This document shows, in pieces, positions 44,162 through 54,115 of a DNA stretch of 64,000 nt. Position numbers and translations under genes: made by a program. Under the pieces are notes generated by a model. It was not told the origin of the DNA. It was given only the letters and a program-made list of their open reading frames with translations, and did no database searches. Position 1 is the stretch's first letter. Every line of letters starts with the position of its first letter. Origin of the DNA: an uncultured Prevotella sp. (GTDB lineage: Bacteria > Bacteroidota > Bacteroidia > Bacteroidales > Bacteroidaceae); the NCBI GenBank assembly GCA_938028745.1, contig CALIZL010000049.1:1-64000 (forward strand), given 5' to 3'.

Positions 44162-45055
44162 ATGATTAGAGAAACGTGGAAGGGGCATCGGCTCTGCAAT
44201 GAAATAATAGGTAAAATGCTATTCAATCTATTTGCATCATTCATTCATCCAAGCCCTGAAAATGGGGCATACGTAAGGCTGTTTGCTTATGTGCTTTTTG
44301 GTTTCATCGTCTCAATTCCTGTACAAGCGCAGATGCTTTTCACGGAAAACCTAACGATGAACATCGACAGTGCAAAGACTATACAAGGTTCGTTGCAGCC
44401 CGTTCTAGACTTCAAGACAGAGAAAGAGAACGTGCTTACCTTTAAGAACACGGCCAACCTTAACTTACTTATTGGCAAAAACCGCGTGGTGAACCTCATC
44501 AACAAGCTGGAATTTTCTGCTTATGGAAAGAAAGTTACCGTGAGTGGAGGTCATGTACATGCAGAGTTTCGTTACTTGCTTGCCCATGCCTTTGAGGTTT
44601 ACCCTTACACCGAGTCGCAATGGGCAGGCAGTAGAGGTATGAATTTTAAGGTTTCTGCTGGCTTGCAGACGCGCTACCGACTGGTAAATACCGACCATTT
44701 CCTTATGTTTGCCACAGCAGGATTTTTCTATGAGTTCGAAAAATGGGAATATCCCGACCCGCCAGTTGGCACACCGCTCCATGCTTATAGTCGCTGTATA
44801 AAAAGTCATTTGTCGCTTAGTTTCAAGCATACGATAGGAGAACATTGGGAGTTTATCGCCACGGGCATTCACCAAGCCCGACCGGACAGCTACCATAAGA
44901 GTGCTCGATTTGGCGGTGCAGTAGACCTTGCCTACCATGTAACGCCCAGTGTAGGCTTTCGTGGCACTTATCGCATAATCTACGATACGGCGCCCATTGT
45001 GCCTATTCGCAAAGATTACAACGTTGTTGAGGCCGGTATCGACATTTCTTTCTAA
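44162..45055 (+). CDS. Outer-membrane beta-barrel protein, DUF481-like
   Basis: About 297 residues from the first ATG after the promoter. The barrel part resembles DUF481-type proteins: alternating strands such as VLTFKNTANLNLLIGKNRVVN and a C-terminal strand ending VEAGIDISF with the terminal phenylalanine of barrel proteins. The hydrophobic signal-like segment (RLFAYVLFGFIVSIPVQAQ) sits 35-57 residues from this start, much deeper than normal, so either an alternative start near 44270 is used or the N-terminus is a remnant. It has its own -7 box and lies between two similar hairpins, so it is probably not under direct riboswitch control. Function unknown. Confidence 0.7.
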   Translation: MIRETWKGHRLCNEIIGKMLFNLFASFIHPSPENGAYVRLFAYVLFGFIVSIPVQAQMLFTENLTMNIDSAKTIQGSLQPVLDFKTEKENVLTFKNTANLNLLIGKNRVVNLINKLEFSAYGKKVTVSGGHVHAEFRYLLAHAFEVYPYTESQWAGSRGMNFKVSAGLQTRYRLVNTDHFLMFATAGFFYEFEKWEYPDPPVGTPLHAYSRCIKSHLSLSFKHTIGEHWEFIATGIHQARPDSYHKSARFGGAVDLAYHVTPSVGFRGTYRIIYDTAPIVPIRKDYNVVEAGIDISF

Positions 45056-45373
45056 GGGAACGATTGTTGCTGGTACAGTAAATGGAGCAGGGTAGAGCCT
45101 TAGGTGCCCTGCCCTGCTTGCGCTATTTAAGGGTTTGAGTTTTTAGGTTTATGAGTTGGTGAGTTGTTTATGAGTTGGTGAGTTAAAATCTTTTTTTGTC
45201 CACTTTTCAGTAGATATTTTAACACTAAGAGTGCCATTTTTATCCACCAATCGCTCACCTTGCCGCAAAAAATCGATTCTCGCGAAGGTTAGTTTTGATG
45301 CAAAAAGGGGCTAGTTTGTGATTACGGCAAAATGAATTTTTATTTAAAGCAACCGCCATTTGCACCAGTTTCG

Positions 45374-45527
45374 GGGCTATTTGCTGCTAAATGTAGTGCG
45401 TTTTGGTGCTAAACGGAGTGCGTTTTAGTGCTAAATGCAAGGCGTTTTGGTGCAAAATGCAAGGCAATTTGGTGCAAAACGCAAGGTAAAATGCTGCTAA
45501 ATGCAGTGCGATTTACCGCTAAATGCG
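45374..45527 (-). repeat. 22-bp unit repeated seven times, copy C
   Basis: Exactly seven 22-bp units over 154 bases on the minus strand (TGCATTTAGCACTAAAACGC type). The number and period equal copies B and D. Confidence 0.85.
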
Positions 45528-45792
45528 AGACGAAAAGCATAAACATTCACAGTAATTGTATAAACAAAACCTTTTAGATCCATGAAACTCATGGCCAGAA
45601 AGGGCAAAATAGTCGTTAAAAAGTAGATTTTTAGGGGCTAAAAGTGGGAAATTGGAGTTGAGAAAATATGAGTTGGCAACCAAACTAGAAAGGTAAAATG
45701 GTGCAAAATGCAGGTTCTTGGCCTAAAAATTGACAAGCACCAAGACATGAAAGGGTAGAAATAATGGTTTTTTACCTACTTTTTAACCCATT

Positions 45793-45815
45793 TTTTCGCT
45801 AGAACGGAGCGAAAA
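45793..45815 (-). repeat. End hairpin of module copy C
   Basis: TTTTCGCT and AGCGAAAA pair perfectly around the loop AGAACGG. Compared with copy B one base pair of the stem is changed on both sides. Confidence 0.75.
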
Positions 45816-46066
45816 TTTGTGCGATATTGTAAAATAAAAGATAGGGATTTAAGTTTTTAAGTTGATGAGTTTTAGGGTTGAAGAGTTTTTGAGTTGATGA
45901 TTTTTTAAGTTGATTGTTTTTTTAAGTTGATGAATTTTAGGGTTGATTGGCTTTTAAGTGGTTGATTTGATGAGGCTTGCTAGTTAGTGAGTAGGCGAGT
46001 TGATGTCTTCGAGAGTTGTTGGGTTTTGGTGAGTTTATAAGCTCGTAAGTTGACTTGTTCTGCACG

Positions 46067-46102
46067 CCTCTCAGTTTGTAGAAAGATAAAACGTCAAGAC
46101 GA
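46067..46102 (+). repeat. Third copy of the ~35 bp arm repeat
   Basis: CCTCTCAGTTTGTAGAAAG, then ATAAAACGTCAAGACGA, resembles 14021-14055. It stands about 220 bases beyond module copy C, comparable to the ~320 bases between copy B and its right arm. Confidence 0.55.
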
Positions 46103-46544
46103 TTTTATTGTTTGAGTTATTTATTTTTTAGTAGGCGATTTTTTGTTTTAGTTGGTGAGTTATTAAGTTTTTAGTTTGTGAGATTTAATTGCTGTATCTA
46201 TTTTGTGCTATCGTTGCATGGTTTGCTGCGCAAGCTTATGGCCAAGGAATAGGTGGCTTTTGCTGCGTGTTCTTCGTTAGCGTGCAATACAGGGGCCTTG
46301 TCTATTCGTGTAAAAAACTTAAAGCCGTTGTAGCGATGCTAGCTAGATGCTTTATCTACGTCTGTGAACAACAAGGATAAAATGGATAAGTGGCTAATTA
46401 AAAGATGGTTTGGTATAGGGTTATGTTTATTATAGGTTGTAAATAAATTTTAATTTCGCCAATTTAGTAAACGAAATAAGTTAAATTTTATTACCATATC
46501 AATTCTACGTTAGGATATATAACCACAAATAAGCATATTTTCGC

Positions 46545-46552
46545 TATATTTG
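46545..46552 (+). promoter_or_regulatory. -7 box for susC-susD
   Basis: TATATTTG, a TAnnTTTG match, 80 bases before the susC start. It predicts a leader of about 73 bases. Confidence 0.6.
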
Positions 46553-46631
46553 CGACATATCTAATAGTGAATGACAAGGAAGAATTATACGGAAGTTGCA
46601 ATCTATTCATCAATCATTTTAATAAATAACT

Positions 46632-49600
46632 ATGACCCAAAAAGCAAGAAAACTAAGTAAAGCCACGCGTGTACCCCTATATGGTGTGCTGGCGTGTGCA
46701 CTTGCCTATGGTATGCCAACGTATGCCGAAGGCAACGCTGCTGCAATGCCTTACGCATCGCAGGCTGGGCAACGAGCAGGCACAGTGTTGGTAACGGTTG
46801 TAGACCAAAACAACGAGCCCGTTGTGGGAGCTAGCGTTGTGGTGATGTCTACTAAGGCCGGGGCAGCAACAGATGTTAACGGCAGATGCTCGGTAGATGC
46901 CAAACCGGGCGACAAACTGCAAGTGTCGTACATCGGGTTCGACACGCAAACACTCACTGTGGGCAACAACAACAACGTGTTGGTGACCTTGGGAGAGAAC
47001 AAAGCCATGCTCGACGAGATTGTTGTTGTGGGCTATGGCACGATGCGTAAGAGCGACGTAACGGGCTCTATCGCCGTGGCTAAGGGCGCAGACATGATTA
47101 AGGCGCAAAGCTTTGGCGCGCTGGATAACCTTCGCGGTAAGGTGTCGGGCGTTAATATCTTCTCCAATTCGGAGCAAGGAACCACCTCGCCGCGTGTAAT
47201 TATTCGCGGTATGGCCACCATCAACGCTTCTACCGACCCGCTTTACGTGGTAGATGGTGTGGTGATGAACGACTTTGCGATGATGAACCCCAACGACATT
47301 GAGAGCATTGAGGTGCTGAAAGATGCTTCGGCAACGGCTATCTATGGTGCTCGCGGTGCCAACGGCGTTATCATGGTAACAACCAAACGCGGACTTTCGG
47401 GCACAGAAGGCACACAGATGAGCTACCAAGGGTCGGTGAGCATACGCCACATGGCACGCAAAATGGAAGTGATGAACGCCCAAGAATGGTGCGATGCCTT
47501 TATGAAAGGTCTTGAAAACGAAAACAAATACCAAGGAACCAGCTGGAAATTGGAACGTCCTTACTGGTTTAGCGACCGCAGATACTTCGATGCCAACGGC
47601 AATCCGCTGTACGATACCGACTGGCAAAAGGAGGCAACACGCACCGCCATTGGGCATAACCACCAGCTGAACATTCAGCAAGGAACGAAAACTTCGTCGA
47701 TAGGTGCTTTCCTTAATTACAGCGACTACCAAGGAATTATGAAGAATACGTGGACAAAGCGTATCAGCGGAAAGCTGGCTTACGATGCCAAGCCCACCAA
47801 ATGGCTGACCACGGGCATTAATTTGATGGTGAACCATACGTGGGACAGGCATACCGATGAGGGCGGAGGCGGACAAGAAGCCCGCCGAACAATGATTGAG
47901 ATGCTGCCGTGGCTACCCGTAAGAACGCCCGATGGTAGTTATACCACCTCTAATTCGCCCTCCGAAATGGTGGGTAAGTTTGGTTTCGAGGGCATGTCGA
48001 ACCCTGTAATGATACTCGACATGCAGAAACGTCTGTATTATAACACACAGGTGTTTGGTAACGCTGCATTTACATTCCACATTCTGCCAGGGCTCGATTT
48101 GAAAACGCAGCTGGGCCTTGACTGGCACGCAGAAGAGGGAAGAAGATACGCATCGCGCGAACTGAACAACATTTCGCAAACCGAACAGGGTGTGGCAACC
48201 AACGGCCGACACAACAACTTGTATTGGCAAGAAGAAACATATCTTACCTATAACCGCACGCTTAAAGGCTTACATCGCGTGAATGCTATGCTGGGTATGT
48301 CGTGGCAAGCGTATGCTTCGAGGTACAACTACTCGGAGGCACAAAGCTTTGAGAGCGACTTCTTTGAAGACTTGAACATGGGAACGGGTAAAAATCCACG
48401 CCCGCCAGGCTCTAACTACGACGAGTGGAAAATGAATTCGTACTTCTTACGCTTGGCCTACACCTACAACGACCGCTATTCGGCTACGTTTACTGCACGC
48501 TCCGACGGTTCTTCCAAGTTTGGAAAGAACAACAAGTACGCCTTCTTCCCCTCGGCTGGTTTGGCTTGGATTGTATCTGAAGAGAGCTGGCTGAAAGACA
48601 ATTCGTGGCTGAGCAACCTCAAATTGCACACCAGTTACGGATTAACGGGCAACTCGGAAATCGCAACTTATCGTTCGTTGGCCCGCGTTGGTTCGGGAAC
48701 GGTGCTGCTCGATGGCAAGCGAGCCGGCGCGGCTTACATCAGTTCGTTGGCCAATCCCGACCTGAAATGGGAAAAGACGGCACAGTTTGACGTGGGTTTC
48801 GACCTCGGATTGTTCAACAATGCCGTTAACCTAGACTTCTCCTATTATTATAAACGCACCACCGATTTGTTGCTCGATACGCCCATTCCGCATTCTAGCG
48901 GCTTTGGAAGTGTGTATAAGAACATCGGCGAAGTGAAGAACTCGGGTATCGACTTTATGCTTACGGCCTATCCCGTTCGCACAAAAGATTTTACCTGGAC
49001 ATCCATTCTTAACTTGAACTATAACAAAAACAAGATACTGAAACTGGGCAAGAACAACGAAGACATCGAAATATTGCACTGGGTTGGCGGCTCGGAGGGT
49101 ATCTTACGCGTGGGCGAAAGCATGGGAAGCTTCTACGGATACAAGCGACTGGGCGTGTGGACGGATGAAGATGAAGCGGCAGGACGCTGCACAAAGAAGA
49201 TGGTTGGAAGAGCCAAACGCGAAGAGCAGAAGTCTATTTTGGGTAAGGGAATACCCGATTGGACGGGTAGCTGGACCAACACCCTTAACTATAAGAACTG
49301 GGATTTGACGGTTGAAATGCAATTTGTTACGGGCGTTGAGACCATGCAACAATTCTATCACTCGGTGTACGACCGCTTTGGAATAACCAACGGACTGAAA
49401 AGCATTCTCTATGATGCTTACAATGGCAGCAATCCACATACCATGCAGCAGATGCTTTATTTGACCAATAGCCCATACGACTCGCAAAGTCATGCCGGAC
49501 AAGACACAACGGTGGATTCTAGTTGGGTGGTAGACGGCTCATACCTGCGCTGCAACATGGTTCAACTGGGTTATACCTTTGCGCCCACAACATTGAAAAC

Positions 49601-49784
49601 CCTGGGGCTTAGCGCACTGCGCGTGTACCTAAGTGCCAATAACCTCTTCTTACTTTGCTCGAAAGACTTCAAGGGTTACGACCCCGAAATGACTTCGCAA
49701 GGCAGTAAGTTCGGTCAAAACATGGCTTTCTTCTCTCTTCCCCGTTCAAGAGTATTCACTCTGGGTCTTAATGTAACGTTTTAA
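46632..49784 (+). CDS. SusC/RagA family TonB-linked outer-membrane transporter
   Basis: A 1050-residue transporter that imports glycans or peptides captured by its SusD partner. After the signal peptide (about 1-33) come a carboxypeptidase-like beta domain (VLVTVVDQNNEPVVGASVVV), the TonB-box/plug start (LDEIVVVGYGTMRKSDVTGS), plug motifs such as DPLYVVDGV and IESIEVLKDASATAIYGARG, and a 22-strand barrel ending in RSRVFTLGLNVTF. The domain order is complete. susD follows after 26 bases. No glycan-degrading enzyme, sensor or sigma/anti-sigma pair is adjacent, so the substrate cannot be guessed. Confidence 0.95.
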   Translation: MTQKARKLSKATRVPLYGVLACALAYGMPTYAEGNAAAMPYASQAGQRAGTVLVTVVDQNNEPVVGASVVVMSTKAGAATDVNGRCSVDAKPGDKLQVSYIGFDTQTLTVGNNNNVLVTLGENKAMLDEIVVVGYGTMRKSDVTGSIAVAKGADMIKAQSFGALDNLRGKVSGVNIFSNSEQGTTSPRVIIRGMATINASTDPLYVVDGVVMNDFAMMNPNDIESIEVLKDASATAIYGARGANGVIMVTTKRGLSGTEGTQMSYQGSVSIRHMARKMEVMNAQEWCDAFMKGLENENKYQGTSWKLERPYWFSDRRYFDANGNPLYDTDWQKEATRTAIGHNHQLNIQQGTKTSSIGAFLNYSDYQGIMKNTWTKRISGKLAYDAKPTKWLTTGINLMVNHTWDRHTDEGGGGQEARRTMIEMLPWLPVRTPDGSYTTSNSPSEMVGKFGFEGMSNPVMILDMQKRLYYNTQVFGNAAFTFHILPGLDLKTQLGLDWHAEEGRRYASRELNNISQTEQGVATNGRHNNLYWQEETYLTYNRTLKGLHRVNAMLGMSWQAYASRYNYSEAQSFESDFFEDLNMGTGKNPRPPGSNYDEWKMNSYFLRLAYTYNDRYSATFTARSDGSSKFGKNNKYAFFPSAGLAWIVSEESWLKDNSWLSNLKLHTSYGLTGNSEIATYRSLARVGSGTVLLDGKRAGAAYISSLANPDLKWEKTAQFDVGFDLGLFNNAVNLDFSYYYKRTTDLLLDTPIPHSSGFGSVYKNIGEVKNSGIDFMLTAYPVRTKDFTWTSILNLNYNKNKILKLGKNNEDIEILHWVGGSEGILRVGESMGSFYGYKRLGVWTDEDEAAGRCTKKMVGRAKREEQKSILGKGIPDWTGSWTNTLNYKNWDLTVEMQFVTGVETMQQFYHSVYDRFGITNGLKSILYDAYNGSNPHTMQQMLYLTNSPYDSQSHAGQDTTVDSSWVVDGSYLRCNMVQLGYTFAPTTLKTLGLSALRVYLSANNLFLLCSKDFKGYDPEMTSQGSKFGQNMAFFSLPRSRVFTLGLNVTF

Positions 49785-49810
49785 TTTAATAAACTAAACA
49801 CAGACACGAA

Positions 49811-51385
49811 ATGAACAAAATAATGATATTTGCGGCCTGCACCTGCTTGGTATTAGCTTCGTGTAACGACTTCTTGGAGGAAAGACCCAAGTCGCTCCTT
49901 AGCTCGCGCGACTTCTATAAGACCGAAGATCAAATTCGTTCTAACATCAACGGACTATATAGAAGGGCGGCAGTAACTGCCCATTCGTCGGCCGGTAGCG
50001 CATATATCGGTTCGGCCATGACTATTCCTGGTATGCTTACGGGCTATTTTAGTAACTCGTACGAAGGTCAAGAGCGCGTATGCGCGTATGCAAGAACGCT
50101 TACGAGGCAGGAACAAACCAACAATGTGTCGGGTTTTGTAGACGGCATCTGGGGTAGTTGTTATGCAGCTATCAACATTTCCAACGCCGCATTGAAGTCT
50201 ATGCCCGAAGTATCTATGAGCGATGAGGCACGAAAAGTGTTGTCGGGCGAGGCTAAATTCTTCCGCGCCTTCAACTATTTTATGCTGGTAAAGTGGTTTG
50301 GAGACGTGCCAATGCCCACTCAACCCTCTGAGAGCGTTAACGATTTGGAGAAGCCACGCACGCCTGTGGCCGACGTTTACACGCTTATCGAACAGGATTT
50401 GACCGAGGCCGTGGCCGCACTTCCCGACCAAACATGGCAGAAAAATGGTCATCGTATAAGCAAATACGTAGCTTTGCAGGCGCTTACTGCGGTTTATATG
50501 CAGCAAGGTAAGTATCAACAGGCAAGCGAAACGGCTAAGCAGATTATCAATTCGGGTAAGTATTCGCTTACAGAAAACGAGGATAAGGCACTGAAAAGTG
50601 CTTATAACAAGCTTAGAACCTTAGACGACTTGCCCGAAGTGCTTTACGCAGTGGAGTACGATGCTGACATATCGACCAGCGGTTGGCGGCCAACCTACGC
50701 CTTTTCTTCGTCGGCAACGAACGCATTTAAGAGTTATAACATCTTCGAACGCGTGTATGGACCCAACGCTCGCTATTTGAACATCTACACGGCAGACGAC
50801 TTGCGCGGACAAGAACAGCAGTTTTTCGCCACAAAGTATAAGAACCCGAACAACGATTCGGTATGGACTGCACCCAGCGCAGACGCTCGTGGTTGCTGGT
50901 ATTACTTTGACGAGGAGGCCGTTCTTAAAACAGGGCGCGGCACGAAGGACTGGAACATCTATCGTTATGCCGAAACGCTGCTCGATGCAGCCGAGAGTCT
51001 GGTGCAGAGCGGCGGGGCTGTTACAGCTGAGGCTGCTGGATATTTGGCGATGGTTCAGGCTAGGGCGCTGGGTAAGACGCAGGCAGAACTCACCACAGAA
51101 CTGTCGGCACTGTCGAAAGAAGCGTTTATTGAGGCTTGTTGGACGGAGCGTTTGCGCGAGTTCCCGTTGGAATATAAAATCTGGGATGATTGTTTGCGCA
51201 CGAAGAAATTCCCCGATGTGTCGGCCACCGAGCTAGGAAAGGTAACCTATGTGGACCTCGTTGGAGCCACAAATGGTTCGGGTGCGGTGATTAAATCGTC
51301 AGATTTGCTGTGGCCGCTATCGCTTAACGAGATGCAACGCAACCCGCAATTGCGTCCGCAAAACGAGGGTTATGCCGGCAAATAG
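49811..51385 (+). CDS. SusD/RagB family surface lipoprotein
   Basis: A 524-residue lipoprotein (lipobox LASC, C18) that forms the lid of the SusC channel. Family signs are the N-terminal DFLEERPKSLLSSRDFYKTEDQI, the tetratricopeptide-like helices (SGEAKFFRAFNYFMLVKWFGDVP, about 145-170) and the C-terminal NIYRYAETLLDAAE and FIEACWTERLREFPLE blocks. It is cotranscribed with susC (26-base gap). A large inverted repeat lies about 50 bases beyond its stop codon. Confidence 0.95.
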   Translation: MNKIMIFAACTCLVLASCNDFLEERPKSLLSSRDFYKTEDQIRSNINGLYRRAAVTAHSSAGSAYIGSAMTIPGMLTGYFSNSYEGQERVCAYARTLTRQEQTNNVSGFVDGIWGSCYAAINISNAALKSMPEVSMSDEARKVLSGEAKFFRAFNYFMLVKWFGDVPMPTQPSESVNDLEKPRTPVADVYTLIEQDLTEAVAALPDQTWQKNGHRISKYVALQALTAVYMQQGKYQQASETAKQIINSGKYSLTENEDKALKSAYNKLRTLDDLPEVLYAVEYDADISTSGWRPTYAFSSSATNAFKSYNIFERVYGPNARYLNIYTADDLRGQEQQFFATKYKNPNNDSVWTAPSADARGCWYYFDEEAVLKTGRGTKDWNIYRYAETLLDAAESLVQSGGAVTAEAAGYLAMVQARALGKTQAELTTELSALSKEAFIEACWTERLREFPLEYKIWDDCLRTKKFPDVSATELGKVTYVDLVGATNGSGAVIKSSDLLWPLSLNEMQRNPQLRPQNEGYAGK

Positions 51386-51435
51386 GGTCTAAATAGAGCC
51401 TAGTTTAATCGTATAACCTCATCGTATTTTATTGG

Positions 51436-51560
51436 TATCGCCACATTATCAGCGGCTGGGAGTGGGCACATCACCCACAAGTATTATTACGCCAAGGATG
51501 TTGTAACGTTTGTACATCATTCTGGTACGCACTCTCCCTGCCGCAGGTAATGTGGCGATG
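51436..51560. repeat. Large inverted repeat after susD
   Basis: Arms 51436-51467 (TATCGCCACATTATC, then AGCGGCTGGGAG) and 51528-51560 are complementary over about 32 bases with a few mismatches. The loop is about 60 bases. It may end the susCD transcript or be a small mobile element. Confidence 0.7.
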
Positions 51561-51635
51561 TGTTTGTGCCTTGCTTGTATTTACTAGCCAGATTAATGAG
51601 AAATGGCTGAACAACTGCTACTTATTCTTATTGGG

Positions 51636-51831
51636 TTTGTCTGTCAAACGAAAAGGCTGCGTGTTCGATAAGCCAAGCAACTCCACCCAATCTTATTTGG
51701 TTTGTCTGTCAAACGAAAGGGCTGCGTGCTCGATAAGCCAGGCAACTCCACCCAATCTTATTTGGTTTTGTCTGTCAAACGAAAGAACTACGTGCTCGAT
51801 AAGCCAAGCAACTCCACCCAATCTTATTTGG
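51636..51831. repeat. 65-bp minisatellite, three copies
   Basis: Units start at 51636, 51701 and 51767 with TTTGTCTGTCAAACGAAA and end CCACCCAATCTTATTTGG. They are about 92% alike by eye. Confidence 0.85.
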
Positions 51832-52109
51832 ATTTGCCATTATCCCTGCCTTCCTTTGTCAATGTTTTCCCATATATATTCCACAATTATGCAACACCCA
51901 GCACCTTACATATTGGCATTAAAACAATATCATAAAGGGATTATAGGGGGTTAAAGGCTTACCATCTGCAACGTTAGTGTGGCACATTGCTTAATATCTG
52001 CAACGCAACGGATGGCATAGCTTACTTTCTAACATCACGAAACGCACAGCCAACGAAATCTTTTAATAAAATTCATGCTCAAAAATTTGTAACTATCTTT
52101 TATTTGTTT

Positions 52110-52117
52110 TACTTTTG
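52110..52117 (+). promoter_or_regulatory. -7 box for korA-korB
   Basis: TACTTTTG, a TAnnTTTG match, 41 bases before the korA start. Confidence 0.55.
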
Positions 52118-52157
52118 CCATAGATCTAATTATAAACAATCTATAAGTGCTAATATT

Positions 52158-54005
52158 ATGTCCGAAGAATTGGAAGTGAAAGAATTGGACCAAGTTGTGG
52201 TTCGTTTCTCAGGGGACTCGGGTGACGGAATGCAGTTAGCGGGAAACATTTTCTCGACCATTTCTGCAACAGTTGGTAATGACATCTCAACCTTTCCGGA
52301 TTACCCGGCAGACATTCGTGCACCGCAAGGCTCGCTAAATGGCGTGTCGGGTTATCAGGTACACATCGGAGAAGACAAGGTGCTTACGCCCGGAGACTTC
52401 TGTGATGTGCTTGTTGCGATGAACGCTGCGGCCCTGAAAACGCAGTACAGATACGCCCGCCCGCAGGCAACGATTATCATTGATACCGACAGTTTCGGCC
52501 CAAAAGACCTTAAAAAGGCTGAGTTTAAAACCGAAGACTACCTCGCAGAGCTAGGTATTGACGCCGATTGCGTGGTGGCATGCCCCATCACTACGATGGT
52601 TAAAGAATGTCTGAAAGACACAGGCATGGACAATAAGTCGATGTTGAAGTGCCGAAACATGTTTGCACTGGGCATCGTATGCTGGCTTTTCAACCGCGAT
52701 ATGGAGCTGGCTTTCGACTTCTTGCGTAAGAAATTCCACAAGAAACCGCAGATAGCCGAAAGCAATATCAAGGTGGTGATGGCCGGATACGACTACGGAC
52801 ACAACACGCACGCATCGGTTCCGGCTACCTATCGCATCGAGTCGAAGGTGAAAACCAAGGGTCGTTACATGGACATAACAGGCAATAAGGCCACGGCTTA
52901 CGGACTTATCGCCGCCGCAGAAAAAGCCGGATTGCAACTTTTCTTGGGCTCTTACCCCATCACTCCCGCAACAGACATCCTACACGAACTAGCCAAACAC
53001 AAGAGCTTGGGCGTGAAAACAGTGCAATGCGAAGACGAAATTGCAGGCTGCGCAAGTGCCATCGGCGCATCGTTTGCTGGTGCGCTGGCCGCCACTTCTA
53101 CCTCAGGGCCTGGCATCTGCCTTAAAAGCGAGGCCATAAACTTGGCTGTTATCGACGAAATTCCACTTGTAGTAATAGACGTACAGCGCGGCGGACCATC
53201 TACTGGACTGCCAACGAAGAGCGAACAAACCGACCTTTTGCAGGCTTTGTACGGCAGAAACGGCGAATCGCCCATGCCCGTTATCGCTGCAACAAGCCCT
53301 ACCGACTGTTTCGATTCGGCTTACATGGCAGCCAAAATAGCTTTGGAATATCTCACACCCGTAATACTTCTCACCGACGGATTTCTCGGTAACGGGTCGG
53401 CTGCATGGCAATTGCCCGACATCAACAAGCTACCCGACATCCATCCGCACTTCGCAACCGAAGAAATGCGCGGCAACTACACGCCTTATCGCCGCGATGA
53501 GGAGACAAAAGCACGCTATTGGGCCATACCCGGAACGCCTGGGTACGAACATATTTTGGGCGGTTTGGAGAAAGACGGACAGACGGGCAACATCTCTACC
53601 GAACCCGAAAACCACAACCTCATGGTGCATTTGCGCGCACAAAAGGTGGCCGGCATCAAGGTTCCCGATGTGCAAGTGCAGGGTGATGAGGATGCCGACT
53701 TGCTTATCGTTGGTTTCGGTAGCACCTACGGACACCTGTTTTCGGCAATGAAAGCTTTGCGCAAGCAGGGCAAAAAGGTGGCTTTGGCGCAGTTCAAGTA
53801 CATCAACCCCTTGCCCGCCAACACCGAAGAGGTGCTGCGTAAATACAAAAAGGTGGTTGTGGCCGAACAAAACATGGGCCAATTTGCCATGTATCTGCGC
53901 GGAAAGATAGACGGATTTGTGCCTTATCAATATAATGAGGTGAAGGGACAGCCGCTTGTTGTCACCGAATTGGTTGAAGCGTTCAAGAAGATTATAGAGG
54001 AATAA
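52158..54005 (+). CDS. korA: 2-oxoacid:ferredoxin oxidoreductase, gamma-alpha fusion (KorA)
   Basis: A 615-residue subunit of 2-oxoglutarate (or related 2-oxoacid):ferredoxin oxidoreductase, which makes acyl-CoA, CO2 and reduced ferredoxin. The start at 52158 follows the -7 box; the longer frame lacks coding character. The N-terminal gamma domain has VVVRFSGDSGDGMQLAGNI (residues about 10-28). The alpha domain begins near 240 (GSYPITPATDILHELA) and has QCEDEIAGCASAIGAS and STSGPGICLKSEAINLA. The order gamma then alpha in one chain is usual in Bacteroidota. The beta subunit follows. Confidence 0.93.
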   Translation: MSEELEVKELDQVVVRFSGDSGDGMQLAGNIFSTISATVGNDISTFPDYPADIRAPQGSLNGVSGYQVHIGEDKVLTPGDFCDVLVAMNAAALKTQYRYARPQATIIIDTDSFGPKDLKKAEFKTEDYLAELGIDADCVVACPITTMVKECLKDTGMDNKSMLKCRNMFALGIVCWLFNRDMELAFDFLRKKFHKKPQIAESNIKVVMAGYDYGHNTHASVPATYRIESKVKTKGRYMDITGNKATAYGLIAAAEKAGLQLFLGSYPITPATDILHELAKHKSLGVKTVQCEDEIAGCASAIGASFAGALAATSTSGPGICLKSEAINLAVIDEIPLVVIDVQRGGPSTGLPTKSEQTDLLQALYGRNGESPMPVIAATSPTDCFDSAYMAAKIALEYLTPVILLTDGFLGNGSAAWQLPDINKLPDIHPHFATEEMRGNYTPYRRDEETKARYWAIPGTPGYEHILGGLEKDGQTGNISTEPENHNLMVHLRAQKVAGIKVPDVQVQGDEDADLLIVGFGSTYGHLFSAMKALRKQGKKVALAQFKYINPLPANTEEVLRKYKKVVVAEQNMGQFAMYLRGKIDGFVPYQYNEVKGQPLVVTELVEAFKKIIEE

Positions 54006-54014
54006 AGGCACGAA

Positions 54015-54115
54015 GCCTCACCCCCGACCCCTCTCCAAGGGGAGAGGGGAGTGATTACTCTCGTAATTAAGGAGATTGTTAGCTCGTCTGACAGGTCAGA
54101 CTTGTCGGACAAGTC
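54015..54115. repeat. Palindromic repeats between korA and korB
   Basis: A CCCCTCTCC/GGAGAGGGG hairpin at about 54029-54049 is followed at 54083-54115 by TCTGACAGGTCAGACTTGTC-type palindromes like those at 30018-30095. They split the two subunit genes and may attenuate korB. Confidence 0.7.

Larger units (their letters stand above)
45190..45845 (-). repeat. Dispersed ~650 bp module, copy C
   Basis: A reverse-oriented, well-conserved copy with all landmarks of copy B: AATCGATTCTCGCGAAGG near 45272, the 22-bp array (45374-45527), ACGAAAAGCATAAACATTCAC, CCAAACTAGAAAGG, TTTTTACCTACTTTTTAACC and the end hairpin (45793-45815). Confidence 0.85.
45056..46631. other. Gap with module copy C and G/T-rich words
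   Basis: No credible gene; a 63-codon frame at 46189-46380 has no family or start context. The region holds a terminator-like hairpin (45088-45120), dispersed module copy C (45190-45845), G/T-rich gagttgatgag words (45850-46180), an arm repeat (46067-46102) and the susC promoter. Confidence 0.65.
51386..52157. other. Gap between susD and korA
   Basis: No gene. It contains the inverted repeat at 51436-51560, a 65-bp direct repeat present three times (51636-51831) and the korA promoter (52110-52117). Open frames through the repeats are artefacts. Confidence 0.65.

Noticed and set aside
46189..46380. 63-codon open frame upstream of susC
   Set aside because: No recognisable family, no -7 box at the right distance, and it lies in G/T-rich decayed sequence.
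51550..51954. 134-codon open frame with repeated peptide
   Set aside because: It is created by the 65-bp direct repeats reading through in one frame. The unit length is not constant in codons and there is no family or start context.
51987..52157. Longer N-terminus for KorA
   Set aside because: The extension crosses the -7 box at 52110-52117 and lacks coding character; MSEELEVKELDQ fits the family start.
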